Source: Amycolatopsis oliviviridis
GTDB taxonomy: Bacteria > Actinomycetota > Actinomycetes > Mycobacteriales > Pseudonocardiaceae
DNA length: 64,000 nt
Assembly (NCBI RefSeq): GCF_014654365.1
Contig: NZ_BNAY01000008.1
Span: forward strand, 186,001 to 250,000
Direction of reading: 5' to 3'
The position numbers were made by a program, and so were the translations under genes. Below the pieces are notes generated by a model, which was not told the origin of the DNA, ran no database searches, and saw nothing but the letters and a program-made list of their open reading frames with translations. Positions 8,106 to 17,250 of this stretch are shown here, one piece after another; the first letter of the stretch is position 1, and each line of letters opens with the position of its first letter.

Positions 8106-9563
8106 ATGGGCGAGACGAGTGTGCTGATCGTAGGGACGGGCTTCGGCGGCGTCGGGACGGCGATCGAGCTCAAGCGCGCCGGGTTCGACGACTTCACCAT
8201 CCTGGAGAGCGCCGAAGAGCCGGGCGGCGTCTGGCGCGAGAACACCTATCCCGGCGCGGGCTGTGACATCCCGTCGCCGCTGTACTCGTTCTCCTACGAG
8301 CCCAATCCCGACTGGCCGAAGCGGTTCTCGCTGCAAGCCGACATCCACGCCTATCTCAACCGCGTGGTGCGCCGCTACGGGCTGGAACCGCACATCCGCT
8401 TCGGCTCCCGGGTCACCGGCGCGGCCTTCGACGAAGAGCGCGGGCTGTGGCGGGTGGAGACCGCGGGCGGCGAGACCTACGAGGCCAAGGTCTTCGTTCC
8501 CGCGGTCGGCCAGCTCTCGAGGCCCGTCCAGCCGGACATCCCCGGCCAGGAGACCTTCAAGGGCGTCAGTTTCCACTCCGCGCGCTGGGACCACGACGTC
8601 GATCTGCGCGGCAAGAAGATCGCGGTGATCGGCACGGGCGCGAGCGCGATCCAGTTCGTGCCCGAACTCCAGCGCCAGGCCGGCGAACTGACGGTGTTCC
8701 AGCGCACCGCTCCGTACATCATGGCCAAACGGGACACCGGCTACCGACGCTGGCAGCAGCGGCTGTTCCGGCGTTTCCCGGCCACACAGCTCCTCGGCAG
8801 GCTCCGGGTCTTCGCCCTCACCGAATACGCGACCTACGCGATGACCAAGAGCCCCGCGCTGCTCAGGCTCCTCGAACTGAGGGCGGCCCAGCTTCGCCGC
8901 AAGCACCTCAAAGATCCGGCGCTGCGCCGGAAACTCACCCCCGACTACTCTCTCGGCTGCAAGCGTGTCCTCTTCACCAACGAGTACTTGCCCGCGCTGG
9001 CGCAGCACAACGTCGCCGTGGAGACGCGGCGCATCAGCGCGATCACGCCGTCCGGCGTGCTCACGGAGGACGGCGTCGAGCACGAGGCGGACGTCATCGT
9101 CTACGGAACCGGTTTCGCGGCGACCGACTTCCTCGGCGAGGTCGAGGTGAAAGGTCTCGCCGGCAAGGCTCTGTCCGACGTGTGGAAGGACGGCGCGCGG
9201 GCGTATCTCGGTATGACCGTGCCGGGTTTCCCGAACCTGTTCTGCGTCTATGGGCCCAACACGAACATCGGCGCGGGGTCGGTCATCTACATGATCGAAC
9301 GGCAGGCCCGCTACATTCGGCAGGCCGTCGAGCACCTGTCCCGGCCGGGAGTGTCCTATATGGACGTCGTCCCGGAGGTCGAGCGGACTTACGACGAGGA
9401 GATCCAGCGGCGGCTGGGCAAGACCGTGTGGACGACCTGTGCGAGCTGGTACCGCCAAGAGAACGGCCGGGTGAGCACGAACTGGCCGGGGCTGCTGTCC
9501 GAATACCACCGCCGGACGAAGACGCTCGACCTCGGCGACTACCGGACGGCGGCACCGCGATGA
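8106..9563 (+). CDS. Baeyer-Villiger-type flavin monooxygenase
   Basis: A 485-residue FAD/NADPH enzyme that would insert oxygen next to a ketone. The first Rossmann motif GTGFGG is at residues 10-15 and the second (VIGTGASA) at about 174-181. Between them is FKGVSFHSARW (151-161), the FxGxxxHxxxW fingerprint of type I Baeyer-Villiger monooxygenases. The ATG at 8106 places the Rossmann fold at the N-terminus; TTG at 8061 would add 15 residues. No strong ribosome site is visible. Its stop overlaps the start of the next oxidoreductase, so the two probably act in one route, possibly on a steroid or cyclic alcohol (inference). Confidence 0.88.
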   Translation: MGETSVLIVGTGFGGVGTAIELKRAGFDDFTILESAEEPGGVWRENTYPGAGCDIPSPLYSFSYEPNPDWPKRFSLQADIHAYLNRVVRRYGLEPHIRFGSRVTGAAFDEERGLWRVETAGGETYEAKVFVPAVGQLSRPVQPDIPGQETFKGVSFHSARWDHDVDLRGKKIAVIGTGASAIQFVPELQRQAGELTVFQRTAPYIMAKRDTGYRRWQQRLFRRFPATQLLGRLRVFALTEYATYAMTKSPALLRLLELRAAQLRRKHLKDPALRRKLTPDYSLGCKRVLFTNEYLPALAQHNVAVETRRISAITPSGVLTEDGVEHEADVIVYGTGFAATDFLGEVEVKGLAGKALSDVWKDGARAYLGMTVPGFPNLFCVYGPNTNIGAGSVIYMIERQARYIRQAVEHLSRPGVSYMDVVPEVERTYDEEIQRRLGKTVWTTCASWYRQENGRVSTNWPGLLSEYHRRTKTLDLGDYRTAAPR

Positions 9564-11227
9564 ACTACGACGTGCTGGTGATCGGCTCCGGCTTCGGCGG
9601 CAGCGTGACCGCGTTGCGGCTCACCGAGAAGGGGTACCGCGTCGGCGTCCTGGAGACCGGCCGCCGGTTCGCCGACGACGAGTTCGCGAAGACGTCGTGG
9701 CGGCTGAGGAAGTACCTGTGGGCCCCGAAACTGGGCTGTTACGGCATCCAGCGGCTGACCCTGCTGAAGAACACCTTCGTGCTGAGCGGCGCGGGCGTCG
9801 GCGGCGGTTCGCTCGTCTACGCGAACACGCTCTACAAACCCCCGGACACCTTCTACGAAGACCCGCAGTGGGCGCACATCACCGACTGGAAGGCCGAACT
9901 CGCCCCGCATTACGACCAGGCGAAGCGGATGCTGGGCGTCACGGAGAACCCGCTGGTCACCCCGGCCGACCGCGTGTTGCGCGAGGTCGCCGAAGACATG
10001 GGGATCGCGGACACCTATCGGCCGACGCCGGTCGGCGTCTACTTCGGCAAGCGAGACGTCGACCCGTTCTTCGGCGGTGAAGGCCCGCGGAGGAAGCCGT
10101 GCACGCACTGCGGCGAATGCATGACGGGCTGCCGCGTCGGCGCGAAGAACACGACCGTCAAGAACTACCTGTACCTGGCGGAGAAGGCGGGCGCGGAGGT
10201 CCATCCGCTGACCACCGCGGTGTCGGTCCGGCCGATCGACGGCGGGTACGCGGTCGACACCGTCCGAACCGGACGGTGGGCAAGCAAGGGCAAGCGGACC
10301 TTCACCGCCGAGCAGGTCGTGTTCGCCGCCGCTTCCCTGGGCACGCAACGACTTCTGCACTCGTTGAAGGACTCCGGCACGCTGCCGGGGCTGTCGCCGC
10401 GCCTGGGCCTGCTCGCCAGGACGAACTCCGAGGCCGTGCTCGCCGCGCGATCGCTGAGGAAGGACACGGACTTCACGCGCGGCGTCGCGATCACGTCGTC
10501 GATCCATCCCGACGCGGTCACGCACGTCGAACCGGTGCGCTACGGCAAGGGCAGCAACTTCATGGGCCTGCTGACGACGGTGCTCGTCGACGCCGAGCCG
10601 GGCAAACGCCGATGGGTGCTGGGCGCGCGCGAACTGTGGCGGAACCGGCGGCGGCTGGTACGGCTGCACAACCCGCGACGCTGGTCGGAGCGGATGGTCG
10701 GGCTGCTGGTGATGCAGACGCTGAACAACTCCGTGACCACGTACACGAAACGCGGGCTCTTCGGCCGCCGGATGACCACGAAACAGGGCATTGGCGACCC
10801 GAACCCCGAGTGGATCCCGGCCGGGCACGAGGTTACCCGGCGGGTGGCGGGCAAGATAGGCGGGCTCGCGCAGGGCGCGTGGACGGATCTGGCGAACATC
10901 CCGATCACCGGCCATTTCATCGGCGGCTGCGCGATCGGCGACAGCCCCGAGACCGGCGTCGTCGACCCGTACCAGCGGGTGCACGGCTACGCCGGCCTGC
11001 ACATCGCGGACGGGTCGGCGATCTCGGCGAATCTCGGGGTGAACCCGTCGCTGACCATCACCGCGCAGGCGGAACGCGCGATGTCGTTGTGGCCCAACAA
11101 GGGTGAGACGGACCCGCGGCCGCCGCTCGGCACTCCCTACCGGCGGCTGTCCCCCGTCGCCCCGCTCAAGCCCGTCGTGCCCCCGGAGGCCCCGGCCGCC
11201 CTGCGCCTCCCCCTCACCCCGCTCTGA
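9560..11227 (+). CDS. GMC oxidoreductase, cholesterol oxidase-like (ChoD type)
   Basis: A 555-residue flavoprotein with the FAD motif GSGFGG at residues 9-14, SGAGVGGGSLVYAN (76-89) and the C-terminal GGCAIGDSPETGVVD and GSAISANLGVNPSLT blocks of GMC oxidases. It resembles mycobacterial ChoD, which oxidises 3-hydroxysteroids to ketones. Residues 181-191 read CTHCGECMTGC, a CxxCxxCxxxC pattern like a ferredoxin cluster site, a known but unexplained trait of this branch. It has no signal peptide, so it is cytoplasmic or membrane-associated. The ATG overlaps the BVMO stop, suggesting alcohol to ketone to ester or lactone as paired steps (inference). Confidence 0.85.
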   Translation: MNYDVLVIGSGFGGSVTALRLTEKGYRVGVLETGRRFADDEFAKTSWRLRKYLWAPKLGCYGIQRLTLLKNTFVLSGAGVGGGSLVYANTLYKPPDTFYEDPQWAHITDWKAELAPHYDQAKRMLGVTENPLVTPADRVLREVAEDMGIADTYRPTPVGVYFGKRDVDPFFGGEGPRRKPCTHCGECMTGCRVGAKNTTVKNYLYLAEKAGAEVHPLTTAVSVRPIDGGYAVDTVRTGRWASKGKRTFTAEQVVFAAASLGTQRLLHSLKDSGTLPGLSPRLGLLARTNSEAVLAARSLRKDTDFTRGVAITSSIHPDAVTHVEPVRYGKGSNFMGLLTTVLVDAEPGKRRWVLGARELWRNRRRLVRLHNPRRWSERMVGLLVMQTLNNSVTTYTKRGLFGRRMTTKQGIGDPNPEWIPAGHEVTRRVAGKIGGLAQGAWTDLANIPITGHFIGGCAIGDSPETGVVDPYQRVHGYAGLHIADGSAISANLGVNPSLTITAQAERAMSLWPNKGETDPRPPLGTPYRRLSPVAPLKPVVPPEAPAALRLPLTPL

Positions 11228-11229
11228 CC

Positions 11230-11300
11230 CCACGCAATTCGTCCTCTGGATGCGGTAGTTCACCCTGCCAACTACCGCATTCAGAGGACGAATTGCGTGG
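11230..11300. repeat. Long inverted repeat between convergent genes, TTCGTCCTCTGAATGC family
   Basis: Arms 11230-11260 and 11270-11300 are 31 bp long and complementary but for one position, which would be G-U in RNA; the loop is nine bases. The left arm starts three bases after the stop of the ChoD-like gene. It sits between that gene and the convergent chitinase gene, a natural place for a bidirectional terminator, though no T-tract follows. Confidence 0.88.
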
Positions 11301-11371
11301 GGAAGGAAGTGGAAAGGGCGAGGCACCATCGCCCGCGCGACGACGATGCCTCGCCCCGGTCTAGTGGTTCA

Positions 11372-12868
11372 TCACGGGAGGCCGGCCAGACCCGCGCTCA
11401 CCGTGTTCGACCACGCGTAGCCCTGCGAGGCGTCCCAGTTGATCGACCAGGTCATCGCGCCCCGGATCGTCGGGTACGTCGTCGAGGGCTTGAACGAACC
11501 GCAGTTCGTGCCCTTCGCGAGGCAGTTCAGCGCGTTGACCGTGTTGCCGGGCGCCTGGTAGCCACCGCCCGCAGCCGAACCCGAGGCGGGCAGGCCGAGA
11601 CCGACCTGGTCGGGCCGCAGACCGCCCTGAAGCTGGATGCAGGCCAGCCCGGTGAGGAAGTCGACAGTACCCTGCGAGTAGACCTTCTGGTCGCAGCCGA
11701 GCATCGAACCGCTGTTGTAGTACTGCATGTTGACGATCGTCAGGATGTCCTTGACGCTCAGCGCCAGCTTGAAGTACTCCGCGCCGGTGCTCTGCATGTC
11801 GATCGTCTGCGGCGCCATCGTGATGACCGTGCCGCCGCCCGCGTGGATCGCCCGCAGCGCCTGCGCCATGTAGGTCGCGTTGACGCCGTTCTCCAGGTCG
11901 ATGTCGACACCGTCGAAGCCGTAGGTCGCGATGAGCGACTTCATGCTGTTGGCGAAGTTCGTCGCCGCGGCCGAGGAGTCGACGCGGATCGTGCCCTTCT
12001 CACCGCCGACGGACAGGATGACCTTCTGCCCGCGCGCCTGCGCCGTCTTGACGTCGGCCTTGAACTGCGCGTCGGTGTAACCGCCGAGCTGGCTCGACAG
12101 ACCCGAGTCGAGGGTGAAGGTGACCGCGCCCGGCGTGGTCGTCGCGTCGGCGAAGGACACCGCGATGATGTTGTACTTCGTCGGGACGTCGGCGAGCTTG
12201 AGCGCCTTCGCGCCGTTGTAGAAGTTCTGCCAGTAGCCGGTGATCACGTGCTTCGGCAGGTTCCCGGTCGGCGGGGTGCTCGTCGTGGTGGTCGGCGGGT
12301 TCGACGTGGTCGGCGAGGTGCTGGTGGTGGGCGACGACGTGGTCGTGGTCGGTGTCGTGGTGGGCGAGCCGCCGGGGCCGTCGAGGTTGACGTCGTCCGC
12401 GAAGTACGCGGGCTGGCCGTACCACCCGTGCAGGTAGATCTCGACGCTGGTGGTGGACGCGCCGGTGGTGAAGCTCAGCGACAGCTGGGACCAGCTGCCG
12501 GTGCCCGGGGTCCAGGTGTTCTTGTCACCCGTTCCGGTGCCGGTGACACCGAGGTAGGTGTAACTGCCCTGCACCCAGGCCGACAGCGTGTACGCGGTGT
12601 TGGCCTTGACGGGCACGCTCTGCGAGCAGCGGGCGTTGTCCTGGCCGGCGGGGGTGGCGCTGAGCGCGCGGGTGCCCGAGTGGACCGGCGTGCTGACCAC
12701 CGCGGACGTACCGGAGCAGGTCCAGCCGCTCGTGGTCCCGAGTTCGAAGCCCGGGTTGGTCAGGATGTTGGCGGCCGAGGCGCTGCCCGAGACCGCGAAA
12801 GTCACCCCCAGGCACACGGCCAGTGACGACAGCAGGGCGAGGAACGCGTGTTTCGGCTTGACTTTCAC
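11372..12868 (-). CDS. Secreted GH18 chitinase with N-terminal carbohydrate-binding module
   Basis: A 498-residue exported enzyme. A Sec signal peptide ends near residue 32 (SGSASA). Residues 33-165 look like a CBM4_9-type beta-sandwich (NILTNPGFELG, WTCSG). A Thr/Pro/Ser linker covers about 168-202. The GH18 barrel follows with the catalytic DGVDIDLE at 319-326, E326 being the acid. It starts at GTG 12868 with GGAGG six bases upstream. A TTGACA -35 box and a DasR-like palindrome lie 40-65 bp upstream. It would release chitobiose outside the cell. Confidence 0.93.
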   Translation of the reverse strand: MKVKPKHAFLALLSSLAVCLGVTFAVSGSASAANILTNPGFELGTTSGWTCSGTSAVVSTPVHSGTRALSATPAGQDNARCSQSVPVKANTAYTLSAWVQGSYTYLGVTGTGTGDKNTWTPGTGSWSQLSLSFTTGASTTSVEIYLHGWYGQPAYFADDVNLDGPGGSPTTTPTTTTSSPTTSTSPTTSNPPTTTTSTPPTGNLPKHVITGYWQNFYNGAKALKLADVPTKYNIIAVSFADATTTPGAVTFTLDSGLSSQLGGYTDAQFKADVKTAQARGQKVILSVGGEKGTIRVDSSAAATNFANSMKSLIATYGFDGVDIDLENGVNATYMAQALRAIHAGGGTVITMAPQTIDMQSTGAEYFKLALSVKDILTIVNMQYYNSGSMLGCDQKVYSQGTVDFLTGLACIQLQGGLRPDQVGLGLPASGSAAGGGYQAPGNTVNALNCLAKGTNCGSFKPSTTYPTIRGAMTWSINWDASQGYAWSNTVSAGLAGLP

Positions 12869-12906
12869 TACTGGCCTCCACGAACGGGTGATGTCGGCCA
12901 CATCAA

Positions 12907-12922
12907 AATGGTACAGACCAAT
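12907..12922. promoter_or_regulatory. DasR-like (dre) operator at the chitinase promoter
   Basis: On the chitinase strand the site reads ATTGGTCTGTACCATT. The Streptomyces DasR element is built on TGGTCTAGACCA, so ten of the twelve core bases agree, including both TGGT/ACCA arms. TTGACA (12928-12933) lies just upstream on the same strand, so a bound GntR-type repressor would cover the -35/-10 region. DasR is released by glucosamine-6-phosphate in Streptomyces. Confidence 0.7.
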
Positions 12923-13029
12923 CCAACTGTCAAGGGTTCGGTTAGGGGAGGCCATACGAAAGTCGCCTCGGCACGAGCGGCAGAATGCAGGGTCCGAGAG
13001 CACCCGAGGGCGGATTCAGGAGCGTGGGA

Positions 13030-15414
13030 GTGAGCGTGCAGGACCTGCAGACAGTCGAGCAGAAGATCGCCGAAGAACTCGGTGTGCGCGAGGGGCAGGT
13101 CAAGGCGGCCGTCGACCTGCTGGACGGCGGATCGACCGTGCCGTTCATCGCCCGGTACCGCAAGGAGGTCACCGGGATGCTGGACGACGCCCAGCTGCGC
13201 ACGCTCGAAGAACGCCTCCGCTACCTGCGGGAACTCGGCGAGCGCAAGGTCGCGGTGCTGGAGTCGATCCGCAGCCAGGGCAAGCTGGACGAGGCACTCG
13301 AAGCGTCGATCATGGCGGCGGACACCAAGTCCCGCCTCGAAGACATCTACCTGCCGTACAAGCCCAAGCGGCGGACGAAGGCGATGATCGCCCGCGAGGC
13401 CGGTCTGGAGCCGCTCGCCGACGGGCTGCTGAGCGACCCGAACACCGATCCGCAGGCCGCCGCCGCGGTGTTCGTCAACGCCGACAAGGGTGTCGCGGAC
13501 GCGCAGGCCGCGCTGGACGGCGCCCGCGCGATCCTCGTGGAGCGCTTCGCCGAGGACGCCGACCTGATCGGCGAGCTGCGCGAGAAGATGTGGACCGAAG
13601 GCAGGCTGGCCTCCAAGGTCCGCGACGGGAAGGCCGAAGAAGGCGCGAAGTTCTCCGACTACTTCGAGTTCTCCGAGCCCTACACCAAGCTCCCCTCGCA
13701 CCGGATCCTCGCGATGCTGCGCGGCGAGAAGGAAGAGATCCTCGACCTGTCGATGGAGTCCGAGGAACCCTCCGAGGAGCCCAAGACCGGGCCGACCGAG
13801 TACGAGAACCGCATCGCGCACAAGTTCGGCATCGCGAACGAGGGCCGTCCCGGCGACAAGTGGCTCGGCGACACCGTCCGCTGGGCGTGGCGCACGAAGA
13901 TCCTGCTGCACCTGGGCATCGACCTGCGGATGCGGCTGCGTCAGTCGGCCGAGGACGACGCCGTCCGCGTGTTCGCCGCGAACCTGCGCGACCTGCTGCT
14001 CGCCGCCCCGGCGGGCACCCGCGCCACGATGGGTCTCGACCCGGGCTTCCGCACCGGCGTCAAGGTCGCCGTCGTCGACGCGACCGGCAAGGTCGTCGCC
14101 ACCCACGTGATCTACCCGCACCAGCCCGCCAACAAGTGGGACCAGTCCATCGCCGAACTCGCCGCGCTGTGCGCCCGGCACAAGGTGGACCTGATCTCGA
14201 TCGGCAACGGCACCGCGTCGCGCGAGACCGACAAGCTCGCGGGCGAGCTGATCAAGAAGCACCCGGAACTGAAGCTGACCAAGGCCGTCGTCTCCGAGGC
14301 GGGCGCGTCGGTGTACTCGGCGTCGGCGTTCGCGTCGCAGGAGCTGCCCGGCATGGACGTCTCGCTGCGCGGCGCGGTCTCCATCGCGCGACGGCTGCAG
14401 GACCCGCTGGCGGAGCTGGTGAAGATCGACCCGAAGTCGATCGGTGTCGGGCAGTACCAGCACGACCTGTCGGAGATCTCGCTGTCGCGTTCGCTCGACG
14501 CGGTGGTCGAAGACTGTGTGAACGCGGTCGGCGTGGACGTCAACACCGCGTCGGCGCCGCTGCTGACCCGCGTCTCGGGCATCACGACGACGCTGGCGGA
14601 GAACATCGTGGCGCACCGCGACGAGAACGGCCCGTTCAAGACGCGGACCGGGCTCAAGGAGGTCGCACGGCTCGGCCCCAAGGCCTTCGAGCAGTGCGCG
14701 GGCTTCCTCCGGATCCCGGACGGCGACGACCCGCTCGACTCGTCCTCGGTGCACCCGGAGGCCTACCCGGTGGTGCGGCGGATCCTGTCCTCGACCGGCA
14801 CGGACATCCGTGCGCTGATCGGCAACACGCGGACGCTGCAGGCGCTGAAGCCGTCCGAGTTCGTCGACGACACCTTCGGCCTGCCGACGGTGACCGACAT
14901 CCTCGCCGAGCTCGACAAGCCGGGCCGCGACCCGCGTCCGGCGTTCAAGACCGCGACCTTCGCCGAGGGTGTCGACAAGATCGGCGACCTCAAGCCGGGG
15001 ATGCGCCTGGAAGGGGTCGTGACGAACGTGGCCGCGTTCGGCGCGTTCATCGACGTCGGCGTGCACCAGGACGGGCTCGCGCACGTCTCGGCGCTGTCGA
15101 AGAACTTCGTCAAGGACCCGCGTGAGGTCGTGAAGCCGGGCGACATCGTCAAGGTGAAGGTGCTGGAAGTCGACGTGCCGCGCAAGCGGATCTCGCTGAC
15201 GCTGCGCCTGGACGACGAGCCGGGCAAGCCCGCCCGTGAGCAGGGCGGCCGTGACCGCGGCCAGGGCGGCGGACAGCGTCAAGGTGGCCAGCGCCAGGGC
15301 GGTGGCGGTCAGCGCCAGGGCGGCGGTAATCGGGGCGGCCGGGACCGGGGCGGCAACTCCGGTGGCGGCGGCGCCATGGCGGACGCGCTTCGGAAGGCCG
15401 GCTTCGGCAAGTAG
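13030..15414 (+). CDS. tex: Tex-family RNA-binding transcription accessory protein
   Basis: A 794-residue protein spanning the usual Tex domains: N-terminal helical/HTH part (VREGQVKAAVDLLDGGSTVPFIARYRKE in pieces such as GGSTVPFIARYRKE), a YqgF/RNase H-like fold (GLDPGFRTGVKVAVVDATGK), helix-hairpin-helix repeats (LAENIVAHRDENGPF) and an S1 domain near residues 660-728. The last 60 residues are a Gly/Arg/Gln-rich tail (GGRDRG and QRQGG repeats). The GTG at 13030 has AGGAG seven bases upstream. It probably acts with RNA polymerase or stalled ribosomes on nucleic acid. Divergent from the chitinase gene. Confidence 0.93.
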   Translation: MSVQDLQTVEQKIAEELGVREGQVKAAVDLLDGGSTVPFIARYRKEVTGMLDDAQLRTLEERLRYLRELGERKVAVLESIRSQGKLDEALEASIMAADTKSRLEDIYLPYKPKRRTKAMIAREAGLEPLADGLLSDPNTDPQAAAAVFVNADKGVADAQAALDGARAILVERFAEDADLIGELREKMWTEGRLASKVRDGKAEEGAKFSDYFEFSEPYTKLPSHRILAMLRGEKEEILDLSMESEEPSEEPKTGPTEYENRIAHKFGIANEGRPGDKWLGDTVRWAWRTKILLHLGIDLRMRLRQSAEDDAVRVFAANLRDLLLAAPAGTRATMGLDPGFRTGVKVAVVDATGKVVATHVIYPHQPANKWDQSIAELAALCARHKVDLISIGNGTASRETDKLAGELIKKHPELKLTKAVVSEAGASVYSASAFASQELPGMDVSLRGAVSIARRLQDPLAELVKIDPKSIGVGQYQHDLSEISLSRSLDAVVEDCVNAVGVDVNTASAPLLTRVSGITTTLAENIVAHRDENGPFKTRTGLKEVARLGPKAFEQCAGFLRIPDGDDPLDSSSVHPEAYPVVRRILSSTGTDIRALIGNTRTLQALKPSEFVDDTFGLPTVTDILAELDKPGRDPRPAFKTATFAEGVDKIGDLKPGMRLEGVVTNVAAFGAFIDVGVHQDGLAHVSALSKNFVKDPREVVKPGDIVKVKVLEVDVPRKRISLTLRLDDEPGKPAREQGGRDRGQGGGQRQGGQRQGGGGQRQGGGNRGGRDRGGNSGGGGAMADALRKAGFGK

Positions 15415-15423
15415 GTCTCTTTG

Positions 15424-15476
15424 CGCGTGAAGGCCCCCTTCCCTCGGCTCAGCCGAGGGAAGGGGGCCTTCACGCG
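15424..15476. terminator. 26-bp perfect hairpin between convergent tex and acyl-CoA dehydrogenase genes
   Basis: Arms 15424-15449 and 15451-15476 are perfectly complementary around a single central C. It begins nine bases after the tex stop and ends 18 bases before the stop of the opposing gene, so it can serve both strands. An almost identical hairpin lies at 56533-56587. Confidence 0.85.
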
Positions 15477-15494
15477 ATTCAGGGTTCTGGAGTC

Positions 15495-17225
15495 TTACGG
15501 GTTCATCGCGTAGGCGCCGGAGAGATCGCGGACGAGGGACCACACGTGGTCGAAGCGGGCCGCGTCCACGACCGGCTTCCGGATCGACGCCAGCGCGAGC
15601 GCCTGCTGCGCCTCGGTCGAGGAAGACTTCCCGTGCAGGTCGATCGCGGCGACGCTGAAGTCCTGCACGAGGACACCGAAGATCTGGTCGACGACCTCGG
15701 TCTCGATACCGGTGATCTCCGCCTGTTCCAGCACCAGCTGCCCGTAGACGACCAGCGTGAACAGCTCGGTCAGCGCGAGGCCGAAGTCGAGGTCCTGCTG
15801 CTGCGCCTCGTCCGGGGCCGCGTCGGTGAACAGCTTCACCAGCGCCTCGGCCTGTTCGGTGAACCGCGCGACGTTCGGGATCGCGGACGCCTTGGCGTAG
15901 GCCTGGCGCCAGTCGTGGAAGCGCACCTTGGACAGCCCGCGCGCGGGGCCCTGGCGGAACAGGAACTCGTCGTCGGCGGCGTCGGTCCGCGTCGGCACGG
16001 GCTCGTAGTCCTGCGGCGCGAAGAGGTACGCGGGCACGAACTTCGCGATCAGCGCGAGGTTCACCGCCACCGTGCCTTCCAGCTTCGGCAGGCCGTCGAT
16101 GTCGTTCTTCGACATCGCGAGATAGGTGTCGGCCTCGAAACCCTTGGCCGCCACCACATCCGCGACCAGGCCGATGACCTTCTGCGCCTCGGTGGTCACC
16201 TTCATCTTGGTGATCGGGTTGAAGAGCAGGTAGCGGCGGTCGTCCGCGTTCGCGCTGCGGAAGTAGTCCACGGCCCGGTCGGAGAACAGCTTCATCGCGA
16301 CGAGCCGCGCGTACGCCTCGACGAATTCCCGGCGCACATGCGGGAAATCGGTGACCTTCTTGCCGTAGAGCACCCGGTTGTGCGCGTGCGTGATCGCTTC
16401 GTACAGCGAGTGCGTCGACATCCCGATGCCGCCGAAGCACAGGTTGAACTTGCCGATGTTGACCGTGTTCAGCGCCGCGGAGAACGCCTCCGCGCCGACG
16501 TGCAGGATGTCCTCTTCGGACACCGGGTAGTCGTCGAGCGCGAACTCGGCGACGTACATCTGCGACGGGACGACGTTCTTCACCACGCGGTAGTTCGGGT
16601 GCTCCGCGTCCGCGTAGAAGAACACGTACTGATCCGGGCCCTCGACACCGTCGATACGGCCGAACACCGACACGGTCCGCGCGCAGTTCCCGTTGCCGAT
16701 GTAGTACTTCGACCCGTTCGCGCGGTAGCCGCCTTCACCGTCCGGGGTGAGCACGAGGTCCGACGAGTAGATGTCGGCGCCATGCTCCTTTTCGGACAGT
16801 CCGAACGCGGCGACGCCGCCGTCCGCGAGCGAGTCCGCCGCGCGTTTGCGGGCGGCCTCGTTCGCGCTCTGCCACACCGGGCCCAGGCCGAGGATGGTGA
16901 CCTGCCACGGGTACCAGTAGTTGAGTCCATAGAAGCCGAGGATTTCCGACAGGGCCGCGACGCGCGCGGTGTCCCAGCGCTTGTCGGGGTTCCCCTCGGC
17001 GTTCGCACCGGGAGTGAGGAACGTGGCGAACAGGCCTTCCTTGCCCGCGAACTCGATGAAGTCCGCGTAGAAGGTCCGGTCGTGGTAGTCCTCGACCAGC
17101 TTGCGCTTGCCACGCTGTTCGAACCACTCGATGGTGGCACGCAGCAGGCGACGCGTCTCCGGGTCGAACTGCCGTGGGTCGTAGCCACCCGGGTTCAGCA
17201 ACAACGCGGTCGCCTTTTCGCTCAT
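15495..17225 (-). CDS. Acyl-CoA dehydrogenase family protein
   Basis: A 576-residue flavoprotein, longer than the usual 380-residue dehydrogenases and like the extended actinobacterial forms. FGLSEKEHGADIYSSD and YYIGNGNCARTVSVFGRI match the FAD/substrate region; RRYLLFNPITKMKVTTEAQKV lies in the C-terminal helical domain. The substrate is not evident. The ATG at 17225 has AGGAG five bases upstream; an in-frame GTG at 17231 would overlap that site. It stands alone, downstream of but separate from the hydrolase gene on the same strand (26-bp gap), which could also be read through. Confidence 0.85.
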   Translation of the reverse strand: MSEKATALLLNPGGYDPRQFDPETRRLLRATIEWFEQRGKRKLVEDYHDRTFYADFIEFAGKEGLFATFLTPGANAEGNPDKRWDTARVAALSEILGFYGLNYWYPWQVTILGLGPVWQSANEAARKRAADSLADGGVAAFGLSEKEHGADIYSSDLVLTPDGEGGYRANGSKYYIGNGNCARTVSVFGRIDGVEGPDQYVFFYADAEHPNYRVVKNVVPSQMYVAEFALDDYPVSEEDILHVGAEAFSAALNTVNIGKFNLCFGGIGMSTHSLYEAITHAHNRVLYGKKVTDFPHVRREFVEAYARLVAMKLFSDRAVDYFRSANADDRRYLLFNPITKMKVTTEAQKVIGLVADVVAAKGFEADTYLAMSKNDIDGLPKLEGTVAVNLALIAKFVPAYLFAPQDYEPVPTRTDAADDEFLFRQGPARGLSKVRFHDWRQAYAKASAIPNVARFTEQAEALVKLFTDAAPDEAQQQDLDFGLALTELFTLVVYGQLVLEQAEITGIETEVVDQIFGVLVQDFSVAAIDLHGKSSSTEAQQALALASIRKPVVDAARFDHVWSLVRDLSGAYAMNP

Positions 17226-17250
17226 GGTCACTCCTGATCAGCCGAAGTTA

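Noticed and set aside
12868..16440. 1190-codon minus-strand frame across tex and the acyl-CoA dehydrogenase
   Set aside because: Spans two well-supported genes on both strands; low-information translation typical of GC-rich antisense.
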